A stretch of 64,000 nucleotides of DNA from Acinetobacter albensis (GCF_900095025.1 NZ_FMBK01000003.1:124001-188000); one strand, 5' to 3'; shown: positions 1 to 9,966, numbered from the stretch's first letter. The notes: generated from the sequence alone by a model not told the origin. Made by a program: numbers and translations.

Positions 1-369
1 ATCTTGTTCAATCGTGCCCCAATTATTATCGCGTAAAATCATACCAGAAGCTGAAGTGACCGCTTTTTTAGGCGGTGCACGAAAAGTGGCAACTTCTATC
101 AATTCACGACCCGAATACACATGGGCCAATTCAAAACGTCGTCCAATAATACGACAACGCCTTCCAAAAACGTCTTTAATCTGAGCAGGTGTTGCATTGG
201 TGACGGCATCAAAATCTTTAGGATTTAGGCCTAGCATTAGGTCACGAACACCACCACCAACAATGTAGGCTTCAAAGCCTGCCTTGGTTAAAGCCTCGAT
301 AACATCTAATATGGAAGAAGGTAATTGAGCGGTTGATAAACCACATTTTGACGCGCGCAAAGTTTGCAA
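1..369 (-). CDS. pcnB: Poly(A) polymerase PcnB, N-terminal part (runs off the window)
   Basis: Reading leftwards from 369, the frame gives a class II nucleotidyltransferase head: the glycine-rich motif IVGGGVRDLMLG, then DFDAVTNATP, then the strand with GRRFELAHV. This matches poly(A) polymerase/CCA-adding enzymes, and PcnB is the likely member because of the upstream context and the RIIGRRFELAHV segment. PcnB adds 3' poly(A) tails that promote RNA decay. The frame has an in-frame TAG further upstream and no ATG before the conserved core. A TTG at 369-367 sits 9 nt after a good Shine-Dalgarno (AGGAGA), so I take TTG as the start. E. coli pcnB is known to use a rare AUU start that limits its expression, so a weak start codon fits the family. 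About 123 codons are visible. The rest lies outside the window. Confidence 0.85.
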   Translation of the reverse strand, partial: MQTLRASKCGLSTAQLPSSILDVIEALTKAGFEAYIVGGGVRDLMLGLNPKDFDAVTNATPAQIKDVFGRRCRIIGRRFELAHVYSGRELIEVATFRAPPKKAVTSASGMILRDNNWGTIEQD

Positions 370-494
370 AAGACGCTGTCTCCTACGTCTGAACGTAAAA
401 TATCTAAGATGACGCTAATCATATATCTAACACCATCAAAGGGCAATTTGATTATCTCATTGCTGGATATTTTGTTGTGGGCGATGAAATGTAT

Positions 495-503
495 TTATCC
501 ACA
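495..503 (+). promoter_or_regulatory. Perfect DnaA box in the pcnB upstream region
   Basis: TTATCCACA matches the strict DnaA-box consensus. It lies in the 161-bp gap between comEA and pcnB, next to TATAAT-like hexamers on the minus strand that could form the pcnB promoter. A single 9-mer can occur by chance. It is noted because a cluster of the same 9-mer occurs at 51.72-51.77 kb. Confidence 0.4.
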
Positions 504-530
504 ATTATAAGCTCAGATTATAACGTTAAA

Positions 531-938
531 TTACAATCCTAAGCGCTGTTTATTTTTGGCAAATAATGCAGGCCCAATACCTTTTACCTGCTGTACATCC
601 TCAATGGTTTTAAATTTTCCATTTTTTTGTCGGTAAGCAATAATAGCTTCTGCTTTCTTTAAACCTACCCCAGATAAAGTTTGCAACTGCTCTGCATTGG
701 CTTGATTTAAACTGACTTTATTGCCCGTTACAGCAACTAAACTTGGTTTTGCTAAATAATAATTTTGAGATGTTGCTGTATTTGGACCTTTTAAACGTGC
801 ATCTTGAGCATCTTGATCCGCCTTCCATTTCAAATACTCTTGATCAAATTTTTGAGCATACCCATTTGAACCCAACAGCAAGGAGATGAAAATCCCCATA
901 TATAAAAAATCACTGAGTATCTGTATTCTTTTTTGCAT
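531..938 (-). CDS. comEA: ComEA-type helix-hairpin-helix DNA-binding protein
   Basis: 135 residues with a hydrophobic N-terminal segment (about residues 10-28, ending in an NGYAQ-type signal peptidase site) and a C-terminal tandem helix-hairpin-helix domain (about 74-135, with LNQANAEQLQTLSGVG and VKGIGPALFAKN). ComEA proteins bind incoming double-stranded DNA in the periplasm during natural transformation and ratchet it inwards, a trait well known in Acinetobacter. The linker between signal and HhH is polar and Gln/Asp-rich. The gene begins 12 nt after the mazG stop and is probably cotranscribed with it. Other secreted HhH proteins share this fold, so the competence role is an inference from family and genus. 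Confidence 0.82.
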   Translation of the reverse strand: MQKRIQILSDFLYMGIFISLLLGSNGYAQKFDQEYLKWKADQDAQDARLKGPNTATSQNYYLAKPSLVAVTGNKVSLNQANAEQLQTLSGVGLKKAEAIIAYRQKNGKFKTIEDVQQVKGIGPALFAKNKQRLGL

Positions 939-950
939 TGTAGATTAAAC

Positions 951-1715
951 CTATTTTTTTAATTGTTGTTTTGCCTGTTCCCAAAGCTGATCCATTTCTT
1001 CTAATGTCATATTTTCCACAGTTTTGTGGTGTTGTAATGCCTGATCTTCAATGAAAGCAAAGCGTGTTTTAAATTTATGAATAGTGCTTAATAACGCCAT
1101 TTCACTAGAAAGCCCCAGTTTACGTCCAACATTGATCAGTGAAAATAGACAATCTCCAAATTCATCAAAAATTTCGTCTGAATTTTGATTCTGCATGGCT
1201 TGTTGCAACTCGGACAACTCTTCATTCAGTTTGCCAAAAGCATCATTAACATTTGGAAAATCAAAACCAATTTTTGCCGCTTTTTTTTGGATTTCATGTG
1301 CTTGCTGAATGGCAGGCCCATGTTTTACCTCATCTAAGCGAGATTGTATTTTAGCTTGCTTTTCTTGTTGTTTGATCTGCTGCCAAAGTAGGGCAACATC
1401 ATCTGAACTGAGCTGTAAAAATGCATCTGCCTGAAAAACATGTGGATGACGACGAATCATTTTTTGAGTAATCGCCTTCACGACATCATTAAAATCAAAG
1501 GCATTCTGCTCACTGTACATTTGCGACTGAAATACCACTTGCAGAAGTAAATCTCCTAGTTCATCGCGAATATCTTCAATATTGCCTTGCCGTACGGCTG
1601 CTTCGACTTCATAGGCTTCTTCAATTGCATATTGAGTTAAACTTTGTGGTGTTTGCTGCTGATCCCATGGACATTTTTCTCGTAACTCACGCATCACGGC
1701 CAATAATTGTTCCAT
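951..1715 (-). CDS. mazG: Nucleoside triphosphate pyrophosphohydrolase MazG
   Basis: 254 residues, close to the usual length of the two-domain MazG (about 260). Each half carries the metal-binding signature: EEAYEVE with DELGD near residues 32-55, and EELSE with DEFGD near 165-188. MazG hydrolyses NTPs to NMP and pyrophosphate, cleans up non-canonical nucleotides, and in E. coli lowers ppGpp during starvation. Cytoplasmic. The opening CPWDQQQTPQSL is the classical MazG start region, which supports the chosen ATG. It is followed by comEA with a 12-nt gap. Confidence 0.95.
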   Translation of the reverse strand: MEQLLAVMRELREKCPWDQQQTPQSLTQYAIEEAYEVEAAVRQGNIEDIRDELGDLLLQVVFQSQMYSEQNAFDFNDVVKAITQKMIRRHPHVFQADAFLQLSSDDVALLWQQIKQQEKQAKIQSRLDEVKHGPAIQQAHEIQKKAAKIGFDFPNVNDAFGKLNEELSELQQAMQNQNSDEIFDEFGDCLFSLINVGRKLGLSSEMALLSTIHKFKTRFAFIEDQALQHHKTVENMTLEEMDQLWEQAKQQLKK

Positions 1716-1753
1716 AGTCTGACTCTCTCCGTTTTTTTGATGGTAAATCGCGA

Positions 1754-2395
1754 TTATTTAAATATCTGAATTTTAGGAAAATTAAAACCTTTACAAGATG
1801 CTTCCGAACGCCAAGCCACTGTCAACATGACATCTCCTAAATTAAAATTTTGATAAGCAAAAGTTCCAATCATCGGATGACTACACATCCCGCCATTTTC
1901 AATAGGATGCACATTGGTTTGTAATTCATTTAGACTTAAACGCACACCCAATCCCGCAGCTTTCAATACAGATTCTTTAGTGGTCCAGACTTTAAACCAA
2001 TATTCAGCATCTTGCTGCAACTCATTCCAGCACTGCAACTCTTTGGCATGAAAAGCATGTTTCGCCAACGCTTCGAATCGCACCTGACGATCTAAATCTT
2101 CTATATCCACTCCTAAATCAGGCATGTACCGACTACTGGCTAAAGCATAATTTTTTTGACTATGACTATGATTAAAATGAAATGCAGAAAAATGCGTTAA
2201 ATACGGTTTGCCATATTCGGTGACAGAAAAAGCATCCTGCTGAATGTCAGTTTCTAATTGCTGCGCCAACAATTGGTTACGATGCTCATAGATTTTTTGT
2301 TTTTGCAGTTGAATTTTCGCCCTACGATCAAGCCCATGAGATAAACCGACAATCTTCTCTAGCGTAGCTACATCCACTCGTATAACTTTGCTCAC
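1754..2395 (-). CDS. 4'-phosphopantetheinyl transferase (Sfp/AcpT type)
   Basis: 213 residues. The two hallmark motifs are GVDIED at about 95-100 (Mg2+ ligands) and WTTKESVLKAAG at about 137-148. The enzyme moves phosphopantetheine from CoA to a serine of carrier proteins. The Sfp-like layout with an N-terminal half suggests it activates carriers of secondary or surface-lipid metabolism (siderophore NRPS, for instance) rather than the fatty-acid ACP served by AcpS, but no such cluster is in the window. It lies between mazG and der with its own short gaps, 38 nt from mazG. The partner carrier protein cannot be told from sequence. Confidence 0.85.
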   Translation of the reverse strand: MSKVIRVDVATLEKIVGLSHGLDRRAKIQLQKQKIYEHRNQLLAQQLETDIQQDAFSVTEYGKPYLTHFSAFHFNHSHSQKNYALASSRYMPDLGVDIEDLDRQVRFEALAKHAFHAKELQCWNELQQDAEYWFKVWTTKESVLKAAGLGVRLSLNELQTNVHPIENGGMCSHPMIGTFAYQNFNLGDVMLTVAWRSEASCKGFNFPKIQIFK

Positions 2396-2435
2396 CTACA
2401 TCTCCGTCATGACCCATTCCATTACATCTTAAAAC

Positions 2436-2466
2436 AAAAAAGCCCCAAGTAAACTTCGGGCTTTTA
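2436..2466 (-). terminator. Intrinsic terminator after der
   Basis: An AAAAGCCC...GGGCTTTT stem continued by AAGT/ACTT, with a run of T on the minus-strand side. It lies just past the der stop and closes the cluster before the phosphopantetheinyl transferase gene. Confidence 0.85.
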
Positions 2467-2484
2467 TCATTAAGAGACGATCAC

Positions 2485-3894
2485 TTAGCTTTTGAATTTC
2501 TTTTCAGCTTTTTTAAACTTCTGCACATAACGGCGTTTACGTGCTGCAATACGCTCATCCATTTGTGTTTTTCGACCTTCAAATGGATTTTCAGAGGTTT
2601 TAAATTCAATCCGAACTGGTGTCCCTTCAAGCTTATAGACTTTACGGAATACGTTCTCAAGATAACGACGATAATCGGCAGGGGTTTTATCTACCTTATT
2701 ACCATGCACCACAATTGTTGGTGGATTTTGTCCACCCATGTGCGCATAACGCATTTTAATACGACGACCGCTAATCATAGGCGGTTGATGTGCTTCAGTC
2801 GCATCATTCAAAATCTGTGTGATTTTGGCAGGTGAAACTTTTAAATGCGAAGAATCATAAGCACGATGGATCGAAGGATATAAATCACCGACTCCAGTAC
2901 CATGTAAGGCAGAAATCAAATGTACTTTTGCCCATGGAATAAAGTCAAAACGACGATCGACGTCAAGCTTACATTGCTTGCGGTCGTACTCGGTCATGTT
3001 ATCCCATTTATTGATTGCAATCACCATCGCACGACCCGCTTCTAAAGCATAGCCGATTAAATGTAAATCTTGTTCTACCACGCCTTCACGTGCATCGAGC
3101 ACGACAACAATAACATGTGCATCTTTAATGGCTTGTAAAGTTTTAACAATCGAGAATTTCTCAATCATTTCATCCACTTTACCTTTCCGACGCACACCTG
3201 CCGTATCAATTAAAGTATATTTTTTCTCATTGCGCTCATACGGAATATAAATCGAATCTCGCGTTGTTCCTGGCATGTCGTACACCACGACACGATCTTC
3301 ACCCAACAAACGGTTGACCAAAGTCGATTTACCTACATTCGGTCGACCAATCACCGCCAAACGTAAGCCCGTATTTTTGTCATGTTCTTCTTGGCTTTCA
3401 TCTTCAGGAATATCAGACAATACTTCTTCAAGCATTTGAGCCACACCACGACCATGACTTGCAGCCACGTGAAGAGGTTCGCCAAAGCCCAGTTGATAAA
3501 ACTCAACCACAGCGGCTTCTGCATGGACGCCATCTACTTTATTGGCCACCAAATAAACTTTTTTGCCCAAAGTACGAATTTCGCGAGCAATTTGCTCATC
3601 AGATGCCAGTAAGCCTGCACGTGCATCGACGACAAAAACAATAATATCAGCTTCATTGATGGCTGTTTTCGACTGTTCTGCCATATAAGCATCAATGCCT
3701 GCTTCACTTTCGCCAATACCACCAGTATCCACGACAATGAAGGATTTATTTTGATAAACAGCATCACCATATTTACGGTCGCGAGTGAGTCCCGCAAAGT
3801 CAGCAACAAGTGCATCACGACTCTTGGTAATCTGATTAAACAACGTTGATTTTCCGACGTTCGGACGACCAATGAGCGCAATAACGGGTTTCAT
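2485..3894 (-). CDS. der: Ribosome biogenesis GTPase Der (EngA)
   Basis: 469 residues with two tandem GTPase domains: P-loops GRPNVGKST at 9-17 and 183-191, DTGG at 56-59 and DTAG at 230-233, and NKVD and NKWD specificity motifs. These are followed by a KH-like C-terminal domain with a basic tail. Der is needed for 50S ribosomal subunit maturation. A longer reading would start at a TTG at 3912. I prefer the ATG at 3894 because AAAGG lies 7 nt upstream and because the family begins directly at the first beta strand ([11 protein letters not shown]). A strong terminator separates it from bamB, so der is likely read from its own promoter in 3895-3979. Confidence 0.97.
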   Translation of the reverse strand: MKPVIALIGRPNVGKSTLFNQITKSRDALVADFAGLTRDRKYGDAVYQNKSFIVVDTGGIGESEAGIDAYMAEQSKTAINEADIIVFVVDARAGLLASDEQIAREIRTLGKKVYLVANKVDGVHAEAAVVEFYQLGFGEPLHVAASHGRGVAQMLEEVLSDIPEDESQEEHDKNTGLRLAVIGRPNVGKSTLVNRLLGEDRVVVYDMPGTTRDSIYIPYERNEKKYTLIDTAGVRRKGKVDEMIEKFSIVKTLQAIKDAHVIVVVLDAREGVVEQDLHLIGYALEAGRAMVIAINKWDNMTEYDRKQCKLDVDRRFDFIPWAKVHLISALHGTGVGDLYPSIHRAYDSSHLKVSPAKITQILNDATEAHQPPMISGRRIKMRYAHMGGQNPPTIVVHGNKVDKTPADYRRYLENVFRKVYKLEGTPVRIEFKTSENPFEGRKTQMDERIAARKRRYVQKFKKAEKKFKS

Positions 3895-3979
3895 AGAATA
3901 ACCTTTATTCAAAATCAGCCAGTGAGACTGGTCTGAACATCAGAAACAATGGAAGAATATAAAATATAAATAACTAAAT

Positions 3980-4020
3980 AAAACACGGGGCATTGAAAAT
4001 TTTCAAATACCCCGTGTTTA
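3980..4020 (-). terminator. Strong intrinsic terminator between bamB and der
   Basis: A perfect 10-bp stem AAACACGGGG/CCCCGTGTTT, extended inside by TTGAAA/TTTCAA pairing and flanked by A/T tracts on both sides. It ends the rlmN-to-bamB transcript and isolates der. The symmetry allows action in both directions. Confidence 0.9.
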
Positions 4021-4062
4021 AAAAATACGGATTTGGACTAGTTTAACATAAGCCAATAAAAA

Positions 4063-5214
4063 TTAACGGTTCTGCCAAACGCTTAATGCGCCCTTTCTCG
4101 TAGAAACATACAATTGTCCGTCAATCACACGCAAAGAACGCACTTCACCACTGGTTTTTGAACGCCCCACAAGCTGTCCAGACGTGGGATCAATTAAATG
4201 CAATACGCCATCTAAATCACCCACCACCAAGTCTTGTCCTAAAATAACAGGATTGCTTAACTGACGATTCAGCAAACTTTCGTTTTGCCATAACTGCTCA
4301 CCTGTAGTGAGTGCATAAGCGGTAATCTTACCGTCGGCTTGAGTTACATAAACAATATTATTCGATACTTCTGGACGCTGGATACTGCTAGCATCTTCAC
4401 TCCACACCACTTGCTGTGAAGCTAAATCGGTAACCGTTACTTGGCCTTGAAAACTGGTGGTCACCAAAAACTGACCCGCAACCACTGGATCACCATCAAT
4501 ATCATTTAGACGTTGAATATCTGAACGTCCTTCGCTGACTGAAACACGGCGCTGCATACGCGGAATACCGCTTAATACATCAAGCGCGTAAACATAAGCA
4601 TTGGATGAAGCAATTAACACTGTACGTGAGTCAAGTGCAACCGGTGATGCCATACCTCGTAAACTAAATTGTACATTCGGCATGTTATAGGTCCAGACTT
4701 GCTGACCTGTGGCGAGATCATGTGCATAGACCGTACCATCGTTGCTAACACTAATCACACGACCTGATTGAATGAGTGAAGCCGATAGTAAAGCACCTGA
4801 CAACTGCGCACTCCATTTTTGCTCACCTGTTGCTTGATCAAGCGCAAACAGTTGGCCTTTTTTATTCCCAACAATGACTATTCCTTCAGCAGCTTCTACG
4901 CCAGAACTTAGACCTTGTTTAGAAACTTTTGTTTCCCACAAACGCTGTTTACCTTTATAGGCAGTTACCTCACCTTTCGGATCAAGTGCGAAGATAACGC
5001 CATTATCTACATCTAAACGCAAACGTAACGGATCTTCTTCACTGGTTGAAGAAACACTTTGGGAAAATACAGGCACAAGGCTTTTTGCTTGAACTAATTT
5101 TGGTAATGGATTGGGTTTCACCTTTTCCACTTTCACTTTATTGGTTGAACAACCAACAAGTGCAAAAGTTAAAATAGTGAGTGCAAACGGTATTTTATAT
5201 TTTCTATCCATCAT
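4063..5214 (-). CDS. bamB: Outer membrane assembly lipoprotein BamB
   Basis: 383 residues: an N-terminal lipoprotein signal (LTFALVGC, lipobox Cys at about 22) then PQQ-type beta-propeller repeats such as LFALDQATGEQKWSA, VYAHDLATGQQVWTY and ITAYALTTGEQLWQN. BamB is the eight-bladed propeller of the BAM complex that inserts beta-barrel proteins into the outer membrane. It acts on the periplasmic face of that membrane. Its start overlaps the yfgM stop by 4 nt (ATGA), which points to translational coupling. Two adjacent ATG codons (5214 and 5211) make the exact first residue uncertain. Confidence 0.96.
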   Translation of the reverse strand: MMDRKYKIPFALTILTFALVGCSTNKVKVEKVKPNPLPKLVQAKSLVPVFSQSVSSTSEEDPLRLRLDVDNGVIFALDPKGEVTAYKGKQRLWETKVSKQGLSSGVEAAEGIVIVGNKKGQLFALDQATGEQKWSAQLSGALLSASLIQSGRVISVSNDGTVYAHDLATGQQVWTYNMPNVQFSLRGMASPVALDSRTVLIASSNAYVYALDVLSGIPRMQRRVSVSEGRSDIQRLNDIDGDPVVAGQFLVTTSFQGQVTVTDLASQQVVWSEDASSIQRPEVSNNIVYVTQADGKITAYALTTGEQLWQNESLLNRQLSNPVILGQDLVVGDLDGVLHLIDPTSGQLVGRSKTSGEVRSLRVIDGQLYVSTRKGALSVWQNR

Positions 5215-5912
5215 GTTTTATCCACTTGTGTTTCTAAAATTGGGCGCTCAACTTCAGGATCATCAACTAAAACGCCAACACTTTCGAGTTTAATTTGTAA
5301 AATTTGACGCTCTTGCTTACGCTCAATCAATGTTTCCCAAGCGCTCATGTATGATTTTTTGGCATTTTCGATATCATTTTTTGCCACATATACGTCACCA
5401 CGTGCTTCATCAGCCGTCGCTTTAAATGCAGGATCAGTCACTACTGCTAATGTTTTAATCGCATCATCATATTTTTTCTGGGCTAACTGCGTATATGCCA
5501 ATCGTAAATTAACCACTTGAATCAGGCCAACATCGTCCACTTTAGCATGTTGAACTTTTTTCAAAGCACGTTCAGCATGGGCATAATCAGCTTTATCGTA
5601 AGCTAATTTTGCCATCAGTAATTGGGTTTGAATCGCCTGCACTGAGTCTGGAGACTCTTTTACAATTTTATCCGCTGTTGAAGCAAGCGCATTAAAGGCA
5701 TTCTCATTTCCCTGCACACTTCTCGCTTCGTCCATTAACTGTTGAACTTTTGCAGTTTCCATTTGAGATTCAGCTAAATTTTTCTTCTGCCAGTATTCCC
5801 ATCCAAAAAAGGCAATCAACGCAATTAAAATCCCACTGATCATGGCAGAACCATATTTCTTGGTGAAAGATTTCAAGTTATCAAATTGCTCGTCATCACT
5901 TAATGCATTCAT
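5211..5912 (-). CDS. yfgM: YfgM-type ancillary SecYEG translocon subunit
   Basis: 233 residues. A short acidic cytoplasmic segment, one transmembrane helix (about 25-45, ISGILIALIAFFGWEYW), then a periplasmic tetratricopeptide region (DUF2133/TPR_21 type). YfgM joins the SecYEG-PpiD assembly and helps hand proteins to periplasmic chaperones. Its place between hisS and bamB is the conserved gammaproteobacterial order. It overlaps bamB by 4 nt and lies 28 nt from hisS. Confidence 0.9.
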   Translation of the reverse strand: MNALSDDEQFDNLKSFTKKYGSAMISGILIALIAFFGWEYWQKKNLAESQMETAKVQQLMDEARSVQGNENAFNALASTADKIVKESPDSVQAIQTQLLMAKLAYDKADYAHAERALKKVQHAKVDDVGLIQVVNLRLAYTQLAQKKYDDAIKTLAVVTDPAFKATADEARGDVYVAKNDIENAKKSYMSAWETLIERKQERQILQIKLESVGVLVDDPEVERPILETQVDKT

Positions 5913-5940
5913 GTGATTGCCCTTTCCTTATATTCTTAGC

Positions 5941-7236
5941 TTATTTTGAAGAAAATTTTTCAATGATAAATGGTACAAAGTCTGTCATCGGCACTTCAGT
6001 TTGTGCTGCTGTGGCCAACTCTTTAACCAAAACCTGTTGTGCCGCTGCCTCACGTTCGCCGAAAATCAGAGCATACAATGCACCTGATTGATCAGCTTTT
6101 TTCATTTGGCTCTTCATTGAACCTTGTGATCCAACTTTCAAGCGAATATTACTACTCATAGCCTCAAGCTGATCACGAACCTGTTCAGCAAAAATCATTG
6201 CTTTGCTTTGAGCAGCAGGATCTGACAATAAAAAGATGTCGCAATCACGCACAGGCGTAGAATCTTCTAATTGTTCAAGCAGCAACAAAAGACGTTCCAT
6301 ACCCATCGCAAAACCAACAGCTGGAACAGATTGATCTGCTTTACCTTTCAGTTGCCCCACAAGACCATCGTAACGACCGCCTGCACACACTGTTCCTTGT
6401 GAACCTAAATGTGTTGTGGTCCATTCAAATACTGTTTTGTTGTAATAATCTAGACCACGAACCAGTTTTTGATTAATGACAAACTTAATTCCTGCATCGT
6501 TCAAATACTGCTGTAATTGCGCGAAATGACTCATGGTATCTTCACCCATAAAATCATGCAATTTCGGTGCATTTTCTAGAATTTTTTGTGTACGCGCATC
6601 TTTAGAATCTAAAATACGTAAAGGATTAGTGTCTAAACGACGCTGCGAATCTTCATCCAAATCCGCTTTATGCAACATTAAAAATTCAACCAATGCCGCA
6701 CGATATTCAGCACGTTCTTCAGATTCACCTAAAGTGTTGAGTTCTAGTTGAACTTTATCTGCCACACCCATACGTTTCCACAAACGTGCAGTCATCAGAA
6801 TCAACTCTGCATCCATATCTGGCGTTGCTACACCAAAGGTTTCTACACCAAATTGATGAAACTGACGATAACGCCCTTTCTGCGGTTTTTCATAACGGAA
6901 CATTGGGCCGATATACCACACACGAGGTGTTGCACCGCGAAGTAAGTTGTGTTCAAGCATGGCACGAACACAACCAGCTGTTCCTTCTGGGCGTAACGTC
7001 AAGGACTCAGGTGGATTACCTTTGTCCAAAAAGGTGTACATTTCTTTTTCAACGATATCTGTTGCGTCACCAATTGAACGTTTGAATAAGTTAGTTTGCT
7101 CAACGATGGGCAAGCGAATCTGTTGATAACCATAAGCGTCCATAATGGATGCCAAATGTTGCTCAAGACGTCTCCACGCTGCTGTTTGCGTTGGGAGGAT
7201 GTCATTAAAACCTTTAATTGCGACGATTGAACTCAT
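5941..7236 (-). CDS. hisS: Histidyl-tRNA synthetase
   Basis: 431 residues, the usual length for bacterial HisRS. Class II motif 2 is visible as [18 protein letters not shown], the histidine-specific motif as [15 protein letters not shown], and motif 3 as [18 protein letters not shown]-terminal anticodon-binding domain follows. It charges tRNA-His in the cytoplasm. It is 7 nt from ispG and is part of the rlmN-to-bamB run. Confidence 0.97.
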   Translation of the reverse strand: MSSIVAIKGFNDILPTQTAAWRRLEQHLASIMDAYGYQQIRLPIVEQTNLFKRSIGDATDIVEKEMYTFLDKGNPPESLTLRPEGTAGCVRAMLEHNLLRGATPRVWYIGPMFRYEKPQKGRYRQFHQFGVETFGVATPDMDAELILMTARLWKRMGVADKVQLELNTLGESEERAEYRAALVEFLMLHKADLDEDSQRRLDTNPLRILDSKDARTQKILENAPKLHDFMGEDTMSHFAQLQQYLNDAGIKFVINQKLVRGLDYYNKTVFEWTTTHLGSQGTVCAGGRYDGLVGQLKGKADQSVPAVGFAMGMERLLLLLEQLEDSTPVRDCDIFLLSDPAAQSKAMIFAEQVRDQLEAMSSNIRLKVGSQGSMKSQMKKADQSGALYALIFGEREAAAQQVLVKELATAAQTEVPMTDFVPFIIEKFSSK

Positions 7237-7243
7237 GACTTAC

Positions 7244-8359
7244 TCAAAAACTTGTGCGAATAATTTCTTTTGACTTGGCTTCTTCAATCTCGATAACACG
7301 TTGACGAACCATATTTTCAATTTCATCAACCAATTGATTAGTATCAATTAAATGACTTTTTTCACCATTACGATACACCAGTGAACGTGGACTTGCACCC
7401 ACTACACCAATATCCGCTTCTTTGGCTTCGCCTGGACCATTCACTTTACAGCCAATGACCGATACATCCATTGGGGTACGAATATCTTCTAAACGCTCTT
7501 CTAAAGCTTGCATCACTTTAATCACGTTGAATTCTTGACGTGAACAGCTTGGGCAAGCAATAAAATTAATCCCGTTAGAACGAAGACTAAGTGATTTTAA
7601 AATATCAAAACCAATCTTAATCTCTTCTTCGGGTTCAGCTGCCAATGAAATACGCATGGTGTCGCCAATGCCTTCCATCAACAGACCGCCCAAAGCAATT
7701 GCAGATTTAACAGAACCCGTCCGATAAATACCCGCTTCAGTGACACCCAAATGTAACGGATTATCAATCTGTGCGGACAATAAACGGTAAGCATCCATGG
7801 TTAAAAACACATTTGAAGCTTTCACCGATATTTTAAATTCTTGATAATTCAATCGATCCAAAATATCAATATGACGCATCGCTGATTCTAGCAATGCCGC
7901 GCCAGTGGGTTCGCCATATTTCTTTTGAATGTCTTTTTCGAGTGAACCTGCATTGACCCCGATACGCATCGAAATGTCATGATGTTTTGCTGCAGCAACC
8001 ACTTCACGAATCTTCGCTTCAGAACCAATATTGCCGGGATTAATACGTAAACAATCTGCACCGGCATCGGCAACTGCTAAAGCAATCTTATAATCAAAAT
8101 GAATATCGGCAACCAAAGGCACAGAAACACGTTTACGAATTTCACCAAATGCGATTGCAGCCTCCATCGATGGAACTGAAACACGCATGATATCCGCACC
8201 CACTTCGGCGCAACGCTCAATCTGAGCAACGGTTGCATCCACATCACAGGTTTCAGTATTGGTCATACTTTGGATGCTGATGGGCGCATCACCGCCTACA
8301 TAGACTGAACCTACACGAATTTTTCGAGTCGGACGGCGCTTAATCGGATTTTCAATCAT
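7244..8359 (-). CDS. ispG: 4-hydroxy-3-methylbut-2-enyl diphosphate synthase IspG (GcpE)
   Basis: 371 residues. Begins with an IQSMTNTET signature and a TIM-barrel half, and ends with the iron-sulfur domain: Cys269 and Cys272 in CPSC and Cys304 in [10 protein letters not shown] ligate the 4Fe-4S cluster. It performs the penultimate step of the MEP isoprenoid pathway, reducing MEcPP to HMBPP. The spacing of 7 nt to hisS and 24 nt to rodZ supports one transcript. Confidence 0.97.
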   Translation of the reverse strand: MIENPIKRRPTRKIRVGSVYVGGDAPISIQSMTNTETCDVDATVAQIERCAEVGADIMRVSVPSMEAAIAFGEIRKRVSVPLVADIHFDYKIALAVADAGADCLRINPGNIGSEAKIREVVAAAKHHDISMRIGVNAGSLEKDIQKKYGEPTGAALLESAMRHIDILDRLNYQEFKISVKASNVFLTMDAYRLLSAQIDNPLHLGVTEAGIYRTGSVKSAIALGGLLMEGIGDTMRISLAAEPEEEIKIGFDILKSLSLRSNGINFIACPSCSRQEFNVIKVMQALEERLEDIRTPMDVSVIGCKVNGPGEAKEADIGVVGASPRSLVYRNGEKSHLIDTNQLVDEIENMVRQRVIEIEEAKSKEIIRTSF

Positions 8360-8383
8360 GATTATTGCTCTTCTCTGTAGCCA

Positions 8384-9169
8384 TTAACGTGACAAACGGA
8401 AATCTGCTTTACCATTGACGGTATAAGGTGACAATCCAATTTCTTCATTATTTAAAGTCAGTGAAACAGCTGATGCATCATCAAGACGAATTTGGAAAGG
8501 TGTTTCACCATTTAGTGTTACGCTAGCGGCTTGACGACCCGTTGCCAAAACTTTACCCGTCGAATCGACAATATGAATAGACGTAGGACGCTTAAAATCA
8601 AGTTGCAATTGATCGCCGGATACAACCGTTGAATTATCTAAACTCAATACTTGAACATCTGACTCAGCAGGCGTAATTTCTGTTTCATTTGTTGTACTGG
8701 ACGACCAGTTTTGTATTGCCATCACAGCAATCGCAATCGCCAACAATACTGCAAATCCAACCACTAAACGCTTGAACCACTTTTTATTGCGATCGCTATT
8801 CGAGCCTGGCAACTTCCCCATAATTTTAATTGGAGAATTATTTAAAGCATGGTTGGGTAGTAACCCAGTATCATTTTGATAGATCTCATCAAAGCGCTGA
8901 ATGATACTGCTGGCATCGACTTTAAGATATTTCGCGTAAGTCCGATAATAACCTTTAATAAAAGTCGCTTCAGGCAATGACTTATAATCATCCTGCTCTA
9001 AAGCAGTCAAAGTTTTTACAGGAATGCTTAAATCACTGGCAGCGTCACTTAATTCACGCTGTTGTGCAATTCGCACTTGACGCAAGTACTCACCTGGACG
9101 CTGAATATTTCCTAATGCACTGGATACTGCACTTGAACTCGATTGCTGTGAATTCGGATTTACTTCCAT
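8384..9169 (-). CDS. rodZ: Cytoskeletal protein RodZ
   Basis: 261 residues: an HTH_25 cytoplasmic domain (about 25-95, with GEYLRQVRIAQQ and YYRTYAKYL), a basic juxtamembrane stretch, one transmembrane helix (about 132-154), and a periplasmic DUF4115 domain at the C-terminus. RodZ links MreB to the elongation machinery and maintains rod shape. It is shorter than E. coli RodZ (337) because the periplasmic linker is brief. It overlaps the pilF stop by 10 nt and precedes ispG, the conserved order. Confidence 0.93.
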   Translation of the reverse strand: MEVNPNSQQSSSSAVSSALGNIQRPGEYLRQVRIAQQRELSDAASDLSIPVKTLTALEQDDYKSLPEATFIKGYYRTYAKYLKVDASSIIQRFDEIYQNDTGLLPNHALNNSPIKIMGKLPGSNSDRNKKWFKRLVVGFAVLLAIAIAVMAIQNWSSSTTNETEITPAESDVQVLSLDNSTVVSGDQLQLDFKRPTSIHIVDSTGKVLATGRQAASVTLNGETPFQIRLDDASAVSLTLNNEEIGLSPYTVNGKADFRLSR

Positions 9170-9966
9170 ACGGCCTCAGTACTGTACTGTAATTGCAGAT
9201 AACGTTGGTATTCTGGACTCTCTGGGAATAATGCACGTAATTGATTCACAAGTACCTGCATACCCATTTTGTCACTATTTGCCCGTGCAATTCGGATACC
9301 AATCCAAAGAGCCCGCGCACCTTGATTTTTCTGACCTACCCCACGCGCAAACTGTTCATACAGCTGTGTCGCAGCAGCGGTCTGTTGTTTCAAATAAAAA
9401 ATCTCTGACAACTCTAACATTGAAATATAAGAATCACGATTGGCTTGTAAAGCTTGTTTGAATGATTTTTCAGCATTCGCAACATCGCCTATTTTTAAAT
9501 AAATCCGACCGACATTTTCCAAAGCTCGAAAGCGCTGATCATAACCTAATGTTGTACCTGCAACATTCAGTTGTTCAATCGCTTCATTATAGCGTTCAGT
9601 TTGATACAAATAAGTACCATAGTTGTTACGAGCTTGTGCATTTTTGGGGTCTGCAGAAATTGCACGCTTAAAATAAGCATCTGCTTTATCCATACTCACT
9701 TTACTGCCTTCTTGTTGCAGTAAAATCCCCATCATCATATTTGCGGCTGAATCTCTCGACTCAATTTCGAGTGCCTGATCTAAAGCCCGCTTTGCGGAAT
9801 CTAAATCACCCGTTTTAATATATTCGGCTGCCAACTGAGTTCGAACCTGAATGGCTTTTTCAGGATCTTTTTTGCCTAATGTACTTTGAGTTTGACAAGC
9901 AGCCATCAAAATAGCAGATACACCAATACTGGTCAGAACAGCAACTTTGTTTATGGGCTTTCTCAA
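9160..9966 (-). CDS. pilF: Type IV pilus secretin-assembly lipoprotein PilF (PilW), TTG start
   Basis: 268 residues from the start I choose. The lipobox is LMAAC with Cys24, followed by about six TPR motifs (for example AEYIKTGDLDSAKRALDQAL and AQARNNYGTYLYQTERYNEA). PilF is the outer-membrane pilotin that helps the PilQ secretin multimerise, so it is needed for twitching and for natural competence. An ATG at 10044 would give a longer product reaching back into rlmN with a non-signal N-terminus. The TTG at 9966 has AGGGGA 6 nt upstream, lies 16 nt after the rlmN stop, and gives a textbook lipoprotein signal (MRKPINKVAVLTSIG), so it is preferred. Confidence 0.9.
   Translation of the reverse strand: MRKPINKVAVLTSIGVSAILMAACQTQSTLGKKDPEKAIQVRTQLAAEYIKTGDLDSAKRALDQALEIESRDSAANMMMGILLQQEGSKVSMDKADAYFKRAISADPKNAQARNNYGTYLYQTERYNEAIEQLNVAGTTLGYDQRFRALENVGRIYLKIGDVANAEKSFKQALQANRDSYISMLELSEIFYLKQQTAAATQLYEQFARGVGQKNQGARALWIGIRIARANSDKMGMQVLVNQLRALFPESPEYQRYLQLQYSTEAVWK

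Noticed and set aside
3534..3881. 115-codon minus-strand frame inside der
   Set aside because: Shadow of der in another frame, with no ribosome binding site and no family signature.
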